Source of the DNA: JALSJK01 sp964530345
Lineage (GTDB): Bacteria; Pseudomonadota; Gammaproteobacteria; Methylococcales; Methylomonadaceae
Direction: 5' to 3'
DNA: 43,509 nucleotides
NCBI GenBank assembly: GCA_964530345.1
Contig: CAZGYJ010000005.1
Span: forward strand, 1 to 43,509
In this document: positions 1 to 6,734 of the stretch, piece by piece
Numbering within the stretch: the first letter of the stretch is position 1
Layout of the letters: the number at the start of each line of letters is the position of its first letter
Program-made: the position numbers and the translations under genes
The notes under the pieces: generated by a model
Databases searched by the model: none
What the model was told of the DNA's origin: nothing
The model's input: the letters and a program-made list of their open reading frames with translations, nothing else

Positions 1-310
1 TTACATTAATTGAAGCGGTATAGTCATTGGCTTTCGTTGCCTGACTTACTAATGGGCCAATTATTGTCCTTTTGTTTCCAAGCCTTCGATGTTGGAGAAT
101 ATTATTATTTTTTGAGACAAAAACTTTCAGATAAGTCTCTTTTTCTTCATTACACCTTCCCCATATTACTGCACTATTAGCAGTGACTTCTCCAGAAGCA
201 ACATAAGGCTTTTTCTCATGGCGGATATGTTGATCAAAAGCAATAGCTTCTTGACCAAAAGCAACAAAGCCAAAAATTAAACTGGCTTTAAATACTGAAT
301 AATTCTTCAT
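1..310 (-). CDS. PhoD-like alkaline phosphatase, N-terminal part (runs off left edge)
   Basis: The minus-strand frame opens with ATG at 308-310 and stays open for 103 codons to the window edge, so only the N-terminus is visible. It begins with a hydrophobic export signal ending near QEAIA, followed by the segment VASGEVTANSAVIWGRC. That segment matches the start of the PhoD N-terminal domain, where a V-SGD-T--S-V-W-R pattern is typical. PhoD enzymes are secreted metal-dependent phosphomonoesterases or diesterases, but the catalytic domain lies outside the window and cannot be checked. A purine-rich GAG stretch lies just upstream of the ATG. The gene points away from a second phosphatase gene at 1742, which supports a phosphate-scavenging locus. 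The family call rests on about 20 residues. Confidence 0.6.
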   Translation of the reverse strand, partial: MKNYSVFKASLIFGFVAFGQEAIAFDQHIRHEKKPYVASGEVTANSAVIWGRCNEEKETYLKVFVSKNNNILQHRRLGNKRTIIGPLVSQATKANDYTASINV

Positions 311-455
311 ACAATTTCACTCCTAAGTTATGGTTTGCAGAGTTACAAAACTACATTTCTAAAATAAATGCTCACAAAGCTATATTCCTATAAGCAGGCA
401 GATGCCAAGAATAATCTCTGTCCTTCAACTTGTACGCTTAAAATGTTTAAACCGG

Positions 456-473
456 ATGACAAAACTGTTACCG
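456..473 (-). promoter_or_regulatory. Weak Pho-box candidate upstream of the PhoD-like gene
   Basis: Read on the minus strand, this 18-base stretch has two 7-base units separated by 4 bases. The second unit, TTGTCAT, matches the Pho-box half CTGTCAT at 6 of 7 positions; the first matches at only 4 of 7. It lies about 145 bases upstream of the PhoD-like start. The gene type makes PhoB control reasonable, but the match is weak. Confidence 0.2.
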
Positions 474-482
474 AATTGTTAA

Positions 483-647
483 GAAAGAAATGTTTTTGAT
501 AATGGTAGTAATGGAAGCGGTGATGATCAATTCACGCAATTTATTGCTTTTAAAGTCACTCCAATACCTCTTCCATCAGCACTTCCTTTGCTTCTCAGTG
601 CTTCCATAGGAGGCTTTATAGTTAGTAGGCCAGAAAGAAAAATATGA
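483..647 (+). pseudogene. Orphan PEP-CTERM C-terminus
   Basis: This frame follows a stop codon at 480-482, has no ATG, GTG or TTG start at its beginning, and ends at TGA 645-647. Its 54 residues end with a PEP-CTERM-type sorting signal: the motif TPIPLPSALP, a hydrophobic stretch and a basic tail (SRPERK). The part before it is Gly/Asn/Asp-rich. With no start and no signal peptide, it looks like the tail of a degraded or recombined gene. An intact PEP-CTERM gene lies 270 bases downstream on the same strand, so a partial tandem duplication followed by decay is one explanation. A frameshift or assembly error in a longer gene is the alternative. Confidence 0.55.
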
Positions 648-822
648 TGGAGGCTGAGAAACTATGGGGATGTTGATAAGGAATAATAACTTTTTTTTCT
701 TTTGTTATTGCGATTGAGTCGCTTATTTTTTGTCAGTTTTAAAGCCTGGTAATAGTGTTAAGTTGTGTCAAAGGAGTGCTGTACCAAACTATCCTTATTC
801 CCCTCATTCTCGGCGTAAACAA

Positions 823-862
823 ATGTCATCAACATAACATGAAATGTTCACAGTAATGTCAT
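823..862 (+). promoter_or_regulatory. Possible tandem Pho-box upstream of the PEP-CTERM/phoA unit
   Basis: Units related to CTGTCAT recur on an 11-base register: ATGTCAT at 823, ATAACAT at 834, a poor unit at 845 and ATGTCAT at 856. PhoB sites are 11-base direct-repeat units, so the spacing is as informative as the matches. The site ends about 57 bases before the start codon at 920. It would explain co-regulation of the PEP-CTERM gene and the alkaline phosphatase behind it. Units 1 and 4 match at 6 of 7 positions, unit 2 at 4 of 7 and unit 3 hardly at all. Confidence 0.35.
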
Positions 863-919
863 ATTGACCATTTATAGTTCAACACTTGAAACATTAACAA
901 CAAGTGGGAGAAAATCATT

Positions 920-1678
920 ATGAATAAATCATTTCGTAATACGCTGGCTATTTTGCTGGCTAGTTTATGTGCTGCCAGTGCTTCAGCATCAACCAGCTAT
1001 TTTTCAGAAGGACATTTGAGTTTAGAAGTAATGGGGTTTTTAGATACATCTGGAAACTATTACTCATTTGCGAATAAGCCAAGCGATATTAATTTATCCT
1101 ATTTGGATAACGCGCTTGACGAGGAATATATTACTTCAATAACAGGTGATGCAACTGCTGACGCTGTTTCTAGTCCTTTCTCAGGCGTTGGTCAAATTGA
1201 TTTGTATACATCAGCAACCGGAGACGCATATACGGCCTACGCTTTGTCTACATCGGACTCTACGGCAACTGGAAATTTTGGATTTGAGAATACATCATCA
1301 ACTATTGATTACACCGTTAATCTGTTATTAAGTTACACCTTTAGTAATGAAGTTGAAACAGACTTTCCCGCACCTTTAAATAATCAATTAGCAAGCACTT
1401 CAATTGATATGGATGTAGTGGGTGATTTTAATCTGGGTCAGGTTTTACAGTTGTCGGAAGAAACTGAATTAAGCAATGCAAATTTCAACGGTTCTGCAAA
1501 ATCAAAAGAAATTCAGTTAAGTTTTTTGTTGTCTGCGGGTGATGTTGAAAATGTATTTGCAAGTATTGTTAATCACGGGGAAAGCGAGTCTATTTCAGCT
1601 GTTCCATTGCCAGCATCGATATTTTTCTTTGGGCCTGCCTTATTGACATTGGTTGTTCGTAAGAAAAGGCCCGCGTAA
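920..1678 (+). CDS. Secreted PEP-CTERM sorting-domain protein
   Basis: The 252-residue protein starts with a clear signal peptide (basic MNKSFR, hydrophobic core, cleavage near ASASA) and ends with a PEP-CTERM signal: the motif VPLPAS, a hydrophobic helix of about 16 residues and the basic tail RKKRPA. Proteins of this design are exported, recognised by an exosortase at the C-terminus and released to the cell surface or exopolysaccharide. The middle is rich in Ser, Thr, Asp and Asn, with alternating hydrophobic residues that suggest a beta-rich passenger, but no known domain is recognised. A GGGAG ribosome site lies about 10 bases upstream. The alkaline phosphatase gene follows 63 bases later on the same strand with no terminator seen between, so the two may be co-transcribed. 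No exosortase gene is present in the window. Confidence 0.8.
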   Translation: MNKSFRNTLAILLASLCAASASASTSYFSEGHLSLEVMGFLDTSGNYYSFANKPSDINLSYLDNALDEEYITSITGDATADAVSSPFSGVGQIDLYTSATGDAYTAYALSTSDSTATGNFGFENTSSTIDYTVNLLLSYTFSNEVETDFPAPLNNQLASTSIDMDVVGDFNLGQVLQLSEETELSNANFNGSAKSKEIQLSFLLSAGDVENVFASIVNHGESESISAVPLPASIFFFGPALLTLVVRKKRPA

Positions 1679-1741
1679 TTCAATATTAATAATTGTGTAA
1701 TTCAAATGAATTTTATACTAAACCCAACAGGAGACAAAAAC

Positions 1742-3355
1742 ATGAAAAATAGAAGTAAGCTTAGTTCAGGTTTGTTGGCATTATCCGCCACTGTATCAAT
1801 AAATGCTTGTGCAGCAACTGTAGATGAAGTTAAAGCTGAATCAGCAATGAGCTGGTATCAACAGGGAGAACAGGCTGCTCAAGAATCCATGATGGCAGCT
1901 CGTAAAGCGATTAGTAATAGTCGAAAGCGTGCAAAAAACATCATACTTTTTGTAGGTGATGGGATGGGGATTTCGACAATTACAGCAGCACGTATCTATG
2001 ATGGGCAGTTGAAAGGTAAGACTGGTGAAGAAAACAGATTGTTTTTTGAAACCTTACCATATATGGCATTATCTAAAACTTACAATACAAACCAACAGAC
2101 TCCTGATTCTGCAGGAACGATGACAGCAATGATGACCGGTATAAAATCAAAAGCCGGAGTCATTAGTGTTGGTCAAAACGTGACTCGTGGAGATTGTTCT
2201 ACTATGTCGGGCAATGTGTTAACAACTGCATTGGAACATGCTGAAAAAATTGGTATGTCTACTGGCGTGGTATCGACTGCAAGAATTACCCATGCGACAC
2301 CTGCAGCAACGTATGCACATGTTCCAGAGCGTAATTTTGAAGATGATCGTGACGCTTCGAAGATGGCGAACACAAGTGGTTGTGATGATATAGCCCAGCA
2401 ATTGGTTGAATTAAAGGACCGTGTCGGTGATGGCCTTGAAGTTGCGCTTGGTGGTGGACGCAGGAGCTTTATTAAACGTATTGATGGTGCTGATCCCGAA
2501 AATGGTGGTAAGGGTGAGCGACAGGATGGTCGTGATTTGACAGCTGAGTGGTTAGCAAACTATCAAAATTCGGCTTACGTCTGGAACAAGGCTCAGTTTG
2601 ATACTGTAGATCCAGCGTCAACTGATCACTTATTGGGATTGTTTAATATGAGCCATATGGAATATGAGGAAGATAGGGAAAATGATACTGGCGGCGAACC
2701 ATCTCTTTCTGATATGACAGAAAAAGCAATTCAGGTGTTAGAAAAAAATCCCAAGGGGTTTTTCCTTCATGTTGAATCTGGACGCATTGATCATGCGCAT
2801 CATGCTGGGAATGCTCATAGAGCCCTAACAGACACAATCGAATTTGCCAATGCAGTGAAAAAAGCTTACGAAATGACTGACCCAAAAGAAACTCTGATTA
2901 TTGTTACTGCTGATCATAGTCATGTGTTTACGATCGCAGGTTATCCAACCCGGGGTAATCCAATTTTAGGTAAAGTCATCGGAAATGATAGTGCAGGCAA
3001 TCCAAAAACTTCGGTTGCCCTCGCTAAAGATGACTTGCCATTTACAACTTTAGGCTACACAAATGGTCGAGGTTTTGCTGATTTACCTTTAGGTGGTGAT
3101 ACACGTTATGATGAGCCTATTGCTGCTGGAACCAGAGCCGACCTGAGTAATGTAGACACTGAAGGCCAGGGTTTTCATCAGGAAGCATTAGTACCATTAA
3201 GTTCTGAAACTCATTCTGCCGAAGATGTTGCTATCTATGCCAGTGGGCCTGGGGCGAGTATGTTTCAGGGAACTGTTGAGCAAAATGTTATTTTTCATGT
3301 GATGAATAAAGCTGGACGCTTAAGTAAACGTTCTGGATTGCCTCCAATCAAGTAG
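1742..3355 (+). CDS. phoA: Alkaline phosphatase, PhoA family, secreted
   Basis: The enzyme hydrolyses phosphate monoesters in the periplasm or outside the cell, using two zinc ions and one magnesium ion. The chosen start (537 residues) has AGGAG 8 bases upstream and begins directly with a signal peptide ending near NACA; an in-frame ATG at 1706 lacks both. Metal and catalytic residues are all visible: Asp73 in VGDGMG, the nucleophile Ser123 in PDSAG, His184 and Thr186 in THATPAA, Glu345, Asp350 and His354 in VESGRIDHAHH, Asp391-His392 in TADHSH, and His491 in ETHSAEDVA. The sequence around the last histidine (ETH-AEDVA-YA-GP) resembles animal-type enzymes as much as the E. coli one. The gene lies behind a PEP-CTERM gene and is closed by the hairpin at 3381. 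Confidence 0.93.
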   Translation: MKNRSKLSSGLLALSATVSINACAATVDEVKAESAMSWYQQGEQAAQESMMAARKAISNSRKRAKNIILFVGDGMGISTITAARIYDGQLKGKTGEENRLFFETLPYMALSKTYNTNQQTPDSAGTMTAMMTGIKSKAGVISVGQNVTRGDCSTMSGNVLTTALEHAEKIGMSTGVVSTARITHATPAATYAHVPERNFEDDRDASKMANTSGCDDIAQQLVELKDRVGDGLEVALGGGRRSFIKRIDGADPENGGKGERQDGRDLTAEWLANYQNSAYVWNKAQFDTVDPASTDHLLGLFNMSHMEYEEDRENDTGGEPSLSDMTEKAIQVLEKNPKGFFLHVESGRIDHAHHAGNAHRALTDTIEFANAVKKAYEMTDPKETLIIVTADHSHVFTIAGYPTRGNPILGKVIGNDSAGNPKTSVALAKDDLPFTTLGYTNGRGFADLPLGGDTRYDEPIAAGTRADLSNVDTEGQGFHQEALVPLSSETHSAEDVAIYASGPGASMFQGTVEQNVIFHVMNKAGRLSKRSGLPPIK

Positions 3356-3380
3356 ATTTAATCAAAGTGAACGTTGAGGG

Positions 3381-3413
3381 GGGGTTAAATGCCTTGTTAT
3401 TTAACCCCTTTTG
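3381..3413 (+). terminator. Rho-independent terminator after phoA
   Basis: A perfect 10-base-pair stem (GGGGTTAAAT at 3381-3390 with ATTTAACCCC at 3399-3408) and an 8-base loop are followed by TTTT. It lies 26 bases after the phoA stop. It also argues that the next gene starts downstream of 3413. Confidence 0.85.
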
Positions 3414-3444
3414 TATTATGGGTAAGATAAGAGTTATTAAGAAA

Positions 3445-4149
3445 ATGAATTTGACTAGAATTTGGCGATATCAATTAATTATTATGATATTGTTTTTATC
3501 ACCTTGTACTCATGCATTTACAACTGATGTATCTTGTATATTTGAAACTACTGAACAACGAGTTTCTGTTGATCAGCATGATGAACACGATCATAAGGCA
3601 AGAACTAATAAGTGGTATTTTTGGCGTACAGATAAGGAAGTCGAGGTAGCAAATGCTGAGCGTAGTTTTGGTGAAAAATGGATAAAATCGAACCAGCGAA
3701 ATGTTTTTTATCAAGCCTTGTACCATAAAAAGAATTTTTTGCTGAATTTCCAGCCAGTTGATTTGGCGCTATTAGGCAAAAAACAGAATTGGGAAAACCG
3801 TTCCAGATTATTCCCACAAGTCATACTGAAACAATTAACAAAACAAGGTTCAGGTAAATTTAATCAGTATCAAGTTGTGAACTACAAGGGGATTGTTTCT
3901 GGAACAGAATATCAGGTTGCCTGGTTGCCAGAAGTACAATTGCCCTTGCGTGTTGAAAAAACCAGTTTTAATAAAAAAATAATTACCGAGTTAAAAGAAA
4001 TATATCCACTTGACAAATCTCCATACAAGCGAAGCAACACAGAAAAATATGAAGATATGGATTATGCTGATATTGGGGATAATGAGAGTCATCCAATCGT
4101 ATCACAACTACAAAATAACAGTGGGGTTGGGTATTTTCACCACCATTAA
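3445..4149 (+). CDS. Secreted protein of unknown function
   Basis: The frame is open from 3367, but its first part runs through the phoA terminator. The ATG at 3445 is chosen because it begins an export signal (MNLTRIWRY, a hydrophobic core, cleavage near THA). The 234-residue product has a His/Asp-rich stretch soon after the signal (DQHDEHDHK), a central region rich in Lys, Asn and aromatic residues, the acidic segment YEDMDYADIGDNESHP and a terminal YFHHH. The histidine clusters could bind metal, but this is speculation. I do not recognise the family. It follows phoA on the same strand after a terminator, so it probably has its own promoter; phosphate-related function is only suggested by position. 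An in-frame ATG at 3418 is an alternative start. Confidence 0.65.
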   Translation: MNLTRIWRYQLIIMILFLSPCTHAFTTDVSCIFETTEQRVSVDQHDEHDHKARTNKWYFWRTDKEVEVANAERSFGEKWIKSNQRNVFYQALYHKKNFLLNFQPVDLALLGKKQNWENRSRLFPQVILKQLTKQGSGKFNQYQVVNYKGIVSGTEYQVAWLPEVQLPLRVEKTSFNKKIITELKEIYPLDKSPYKRSNTEKYEDMDYADIGDNESHPIVSQLQNNSGVGYFHHH

Positions 4150-4171
4150 TACAGAATTTAACAACAACACT

Positions 4172-4195
4172 GCCAGGCTCAGTACTGAGCTTGGC
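4172..4195 (+). terminator. Hairpin after the unknown secreted gene
   Basis: A 9-base-pair stem with one G-T pair (GCCAGGCTC at 4172-4180 with GAGCTTGGC at 4187-4195) has the loop AGTACT and lies 22 bases after the stop codon. The T tract is short (CTTT), so termination is plausible but not certain. Confidence 0.45.
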
Positions 4196-4805
4196 AACTT
4201 TAAATCCCTGGTTAAGTCCGCAGATGCATATATGGAGAAATGGCCTTAATCTATCTTTGCAGCTTTTATTGTCAATTTCCTAACCCATCTTCGTCACTTT
4301 GATATGGGAACGCCTGAAAAAACAATAAGTTAAAAATTTAAGGCAACTTGGTTGGCACTACATATTTTTTATTATATATTTATCGTAACTATTCAGCATA
4401 TTTAATTTAGCTAGAATCACTCACTGATATTGAAACTATAAAACCATCATACAAGTTACTATAAACCTTATATCGCAGCGATGCGATAGAGAGTTACAGG
4501 GATGTATATTTACGCGTGTTTTATGTTTTCAATGACTTACCTATTTATTACGATTTTTGTCATATACCATGATATTTGTCTAGCACTGTTAAGTTATTTA
4601 CATCGAATTTTCTGGTTACAAAAGGTCTGTACCGCATCGTGGCGTTACACAACGAAAAAGATCGGACAATTTCTATTGCTGTAGTAGAATCATCCATTAT
4701 TTGACAGCTTTCTGATTTTCCACAAAAAACTAACATACTTTAAACGAGTCATTCTCAAGCACGAAAAGTATAAATACAGGAAAGCACTTAGACGTAGCTC
4801 AGCTT
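4196..4805. other. Noncoding stretch with repeat copy and inverted repeat
   Basis: No convincing gene was found. It contains the repeat copy at 4384-4438 and a small inverted repeat (TATCGCA at 4471-4477, TGCGATA at 4482-4488). A 60-codon frame at 4502-4684 is hydrophobic at its start but has no recognisable family. In another frame, 4573-4704 reads as a 43-codon protein-like tail (LYRIVALHNEKDRTISIAVV) without a start; it could be a gene remnant. Confidence 0.5.
4384..4438 (+). repeat. Repeat copy A, partner of the right-end copy
   Basis: CGTAACTATTCAGCATATTTA at 4384-4404 recurs at 43422-43442 with one mismatch. Eighteen bases further on, 4423-4438 is the reverse complement (15 of 16 positions) of the sequence directly following the right-end copy. 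Two blocks shared by both loci with one flipped suggest ends of a mobile or miniature element, or a dispersed repeat family. Confidence 0.6.
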
Positions 4806-5183
4806 TTATTTTATAACCCGTAATTTTGGTTTTGGTGGTGTGGGTTCTGGGGGTGGTTCACCAGAGGGGTCATCATCATGATCATCAAAAACCATTCCTT
4901 TACCATTTTCCTTTGCATAAATTGCATTTACAGCAGTGACCGGGGCAAAAATATGCATAGATTTACCAGAAAATCTTGCGTCGAATTGTATGTCATCATT
5001 TCCGAGTGAAAGATTTTGCACTGCTTCCGGCCTGATGTTTAATACTATTTTTCCATTTTGGATAAAGTCTTCTGGCAATGAGCAACCTTTTTGTTCTGCA
5101 TCAATAAGTAAATGAGGTGTTAACTGGTTGTCAACAATCCATTCGTAGATTGAACGAATTAAATAAGGTTTAAGTGGTGTCAT
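4806..5183 (-). CDS. sspB: SspB, ClpXP specificity-enhancing factor
   Basis: SspB tethers ssrA-tagged and some other substrates to the ClpXP protease in the cytoplasm. The 125-residue protein begins with the family opening (MTPLKPYLIRSIYEWIVDN, including TPHLLIDA) that forms the substrate-binding domain. It continues through NIRPEAVQNL and a beta-rich core with IYAKENGKGM. After an acidic, proline-rich linker it ends in LRVIK, the short C-terminal motif that docks on the ClpX zinc domain. The start codon overlaps the stop of sspA by 4 bases, so the pair is translationally coupled, as is usual in Gammaproteobacteria. The linker (residues about 100-120) is the least conserved part and looks normal in length. 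Confidence 0.95.
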   Translation of the reverse strand: MTPLKPYLIRSIYEWIVDNQLTPHLLIDAEQKGCSLPEDFIQNGKIVLNIRPEAVQNLSLGNDDIQFDARFSGKSMHIFAPVTAVNAIYAKENGKGMVFDDHDDDPSGEPPPEPTPPKPKLRVIK

Positions 5184-5809
5184 TTGACGATAGTACCCAT
5201 TTCTTTTTCAATGCTGGTCAGACTGGAAATGAATCCTTCGCGTTTAAATTGGCGCTGGGCGTAATTTTTCAAAGCTTCGCCGGGTAAATCGATACCTAGT
5301 GCTGGAAGACGCCAAAGTAATGGAACTAATGCACAGTCAATTAAAGAAAATTCATCACCCATAAAAAAAGCTTGGGCTTGGAAAATAGGTTCTGCTGAAA
5401 GTAAGCTTTCTTTAAGCATTTTCTTAGCTCGCGCGGATTTTTTTTCTCCAGAATTAATAATTTCATCGAATAGTTGATACCAGTCCTGATCAATTCTTTT
5501 GATGATCATCCGGGCCTTTGCCCTTGAAACTGGATCCATTGGATGTAACGGCGGGTGGGGGAAGCGTTCATCTAGATATTCCATGATAATTCGAGCATCA
5601 TACAAAACCAGGCTTCGTTCTACAAGGGTCGGGGAGACCCCGGTTGGATTGAGTTCCAGTAGATCTTCAGGAGGTTCCGAGGGATCATAAAATTCAATAT
5701 CTGCACTAACGCCTTTTTCGTACATCGCAAAGCGTACACAATGACTCATTGCGCAATCAGAAGATGAAAAAAGGGTCATAGTTGACTTGCGGGGATTAAG
5801 GTTTACCAC
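5180..5809 (-). CDS. sspA: SspA, stringent starvation protein A
   Basis: SspA is a glutathione-S-transferase-fold protein without transferase activity that binds RNA polymerase and helps stationary-phase and acid-stress expression. The product has the thioredoxin-like half (MTLFSSSDC, ELNPTGVSPTLVERSLVLYD) and the alpha-helical half (YLDERFPHPPLHPMDP, then DQDWYQLF), with the family length of about 209 residues. The start is GTG at 5807-5809, which has GAGG about 10 bases upstream and gives the usual short basic leader before MTLF; the ATG at 5779 is an alternative 10 residues shorter. It sits downstream of petABC on the same strand, separated by about 170 bases and a hairpin, and overlaps sspB. 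Confidence 0.95.
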   Translation of the reverse strand: MVNLNPRKSTMTLFSSSDCAMSHCVRFAMYEKGVSADIEFYDPSEPPEDLLELNPTGVSPTLVERSLVLYDARIIMEYLDERFPHPPLHPMDPVSRAKARMIIKRIDQDWYQLFDEIINSGEKKSARAKKMLKESLLSAEPIFQAQAFFMGDEFSLIDCALVPLLWRLPALGIDLPGEALKNYAQRQFKREGFISSLTSIEKEMGTIVK

Positions 5810-5940
5810 GTATCTATAACCTCGTTAATGAAAGAAAAATTGATAAAATTAACAAGGAATTATAACAAAGTTATCAGTTGCAGTTTCATAATGAATGATT
5901 CTAATTAGAAGCTCAAGAAAGTCTAATTATTTAACCTGGC

Positions 5941-5972
5941 CTCATCTGCATAAATTTCAGTATGCAGATGAG
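5941..5972 (-). terminator. Perfect hairpin at the end of petABC
   Basis: Twelve paired bases (CTCATCTGCATA at 5941-5952, TATGCAGATGAG at 5961-5972) with an 8-base loop lie 10 bases after the petC stop on the minus strand. The T tract on that side is poor, so it may act as an attenuator or RNA-stability element between petC and sspA rather than a full terminator. Confidence 0.55.
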
Positions 5973-5982
5973 ACAATGGAAA

Positions 5983-6732
5983 TTAGCGTAAATTACTCCA
6001 GGTTGATTCTTTTTTATGAATGTCTTTCCAATATTCCTTTTTCAACAAGTAAGCAATTACAATAAAAAGAAGCAAGTAAAATAAAACATATTTACCAATT
6101 CTTTTCCGCTCTAGTTGATGAGGTTCACCAACATACACCAGAAAATTGACAAGGTCATTGACGAACCTGTCAAACTCTTTTGGCGATAACTCACCTGAAT
6201 CAATCACTCTGAGTTTTGTTAATTTTTCCTTGCCTGAAATATTTCTGTAAACAGCTTGTTGTAATCCTTGTAGTTGCCACAGAGGATTAGGCATGCCTAC
6301 ATCTTTAAGTACCGCGTTATTAACGCCCAGGGCTTTGGTTTTATCTACGTAGAAACTTCTCAAGTAAGTATATAGCCAGTCGGCCCCCCGAGAGCGGGCA
6401 ATTAACGACAGATCAGGTGGTTCAATACCAAACCACCTTTCTGCATCATGTCCGTTCATGGCTGAATGCATGGTGTCATAAATACTAGCGCCTTCTGGCG
6501 CTATTTCTTCTAACACTTGATCCTCTTCAATACCGAAATCGTAAGCCATTCTGATATAGCGAATATGTTTGGCGGAATGGCACCCTAGACAATAATTCAC
6601 ATAATTTTTTGCGCCTCGCTGTAATGAGAGGCTATCAGTGAGGTCTATTTCCGCTTCGTCAAGTTTATATTCACCGCCAGCCGCCATGACAACAAAAGGC
6701 AGCATTAATAATATTGTTATTAGTTTTCTCAT
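5983..6732 (-). CDS. petC: Cytochrome c1 of the bc1 complex
   Basis: Cytochrome c1 carries electrons from the Rieske protein to soluble cytochrome c on the periplasmic side. The 249-residue protein has an N-terminal signal (MRKLITILLMLPFVVMA), a heme c attachment motif CLGCH at residues 48-52, a family segment WFGIEPPDLSLIARSRGADW, the segment VGMPNPLWQL that should hold the axial methionine, and a C-terminal membrane anchor (about 217-235) followed by a basic tail. This is the ordinary proteobacterial layout. It is the last gene of petABC, starting 2 bases after cytochrome b ends, and is followed by the hairpin at 5941. Confidence 0.95.
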   Translation of the reverse strand: MRKLITILLMLPFVVMAAGGEYKLDEAEIDLTDSLSLQRGAKNYVNYCLGCHSAKHIRYIRMAYDFGIEEDQVLEEIAPEGASIYDTMHSAMNGHDAERWFGIEPPDLSLIARSRGADWLYTYLRSFYVDKTKALGVNNAVLKDVGMPNPLWQLQGLQQAVYRNISGKEKLTKLRVIDSGELSPKEFDRFVNDLVNFLVYVGEPHQLERKRIGKYVLFYLLLFIVIAYLLKKEYWKDIHKKESTWSNLR

Positions 6733-6734
6733 AA

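Noticed and set aside
1706..1741. Upstream in-frame ATG for the alkaline phosphatase
   Set aside because: It would put 12 residues before the signal peptide, and the AGGAG ribosome site fits the ATG at 1742.
3367..3444. GTG start for the secreted unknown protein
   Set aside because: The frame here runs through the phoA terminator hairpin and would precede the signal peptide by 26 residues.
4471..4488. Inverted repeat TATCGCA...TGCGATA as an operator or terminator
   Set aside because: It has no gene with a supported start next to it and no T tract, so no role can be assigned.
4502..4684. 60-codon hydrophobic frame with a weak ribosome site
   Set aside because: No family resemblance, odd composition rich in Tyr, Phe and Ile expected from AT-rich noncoding DNA, and it overlaps another protein-like frame at 4573-4704.
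4573..4704. 43-codon protein-like tail (LYRIVALHNEKDRTISIAVV) without a start
   Set aside because: Could be a gene remnant, but the length is within chance and no family was recognised, so it is only mentioned within the noncoding entry.
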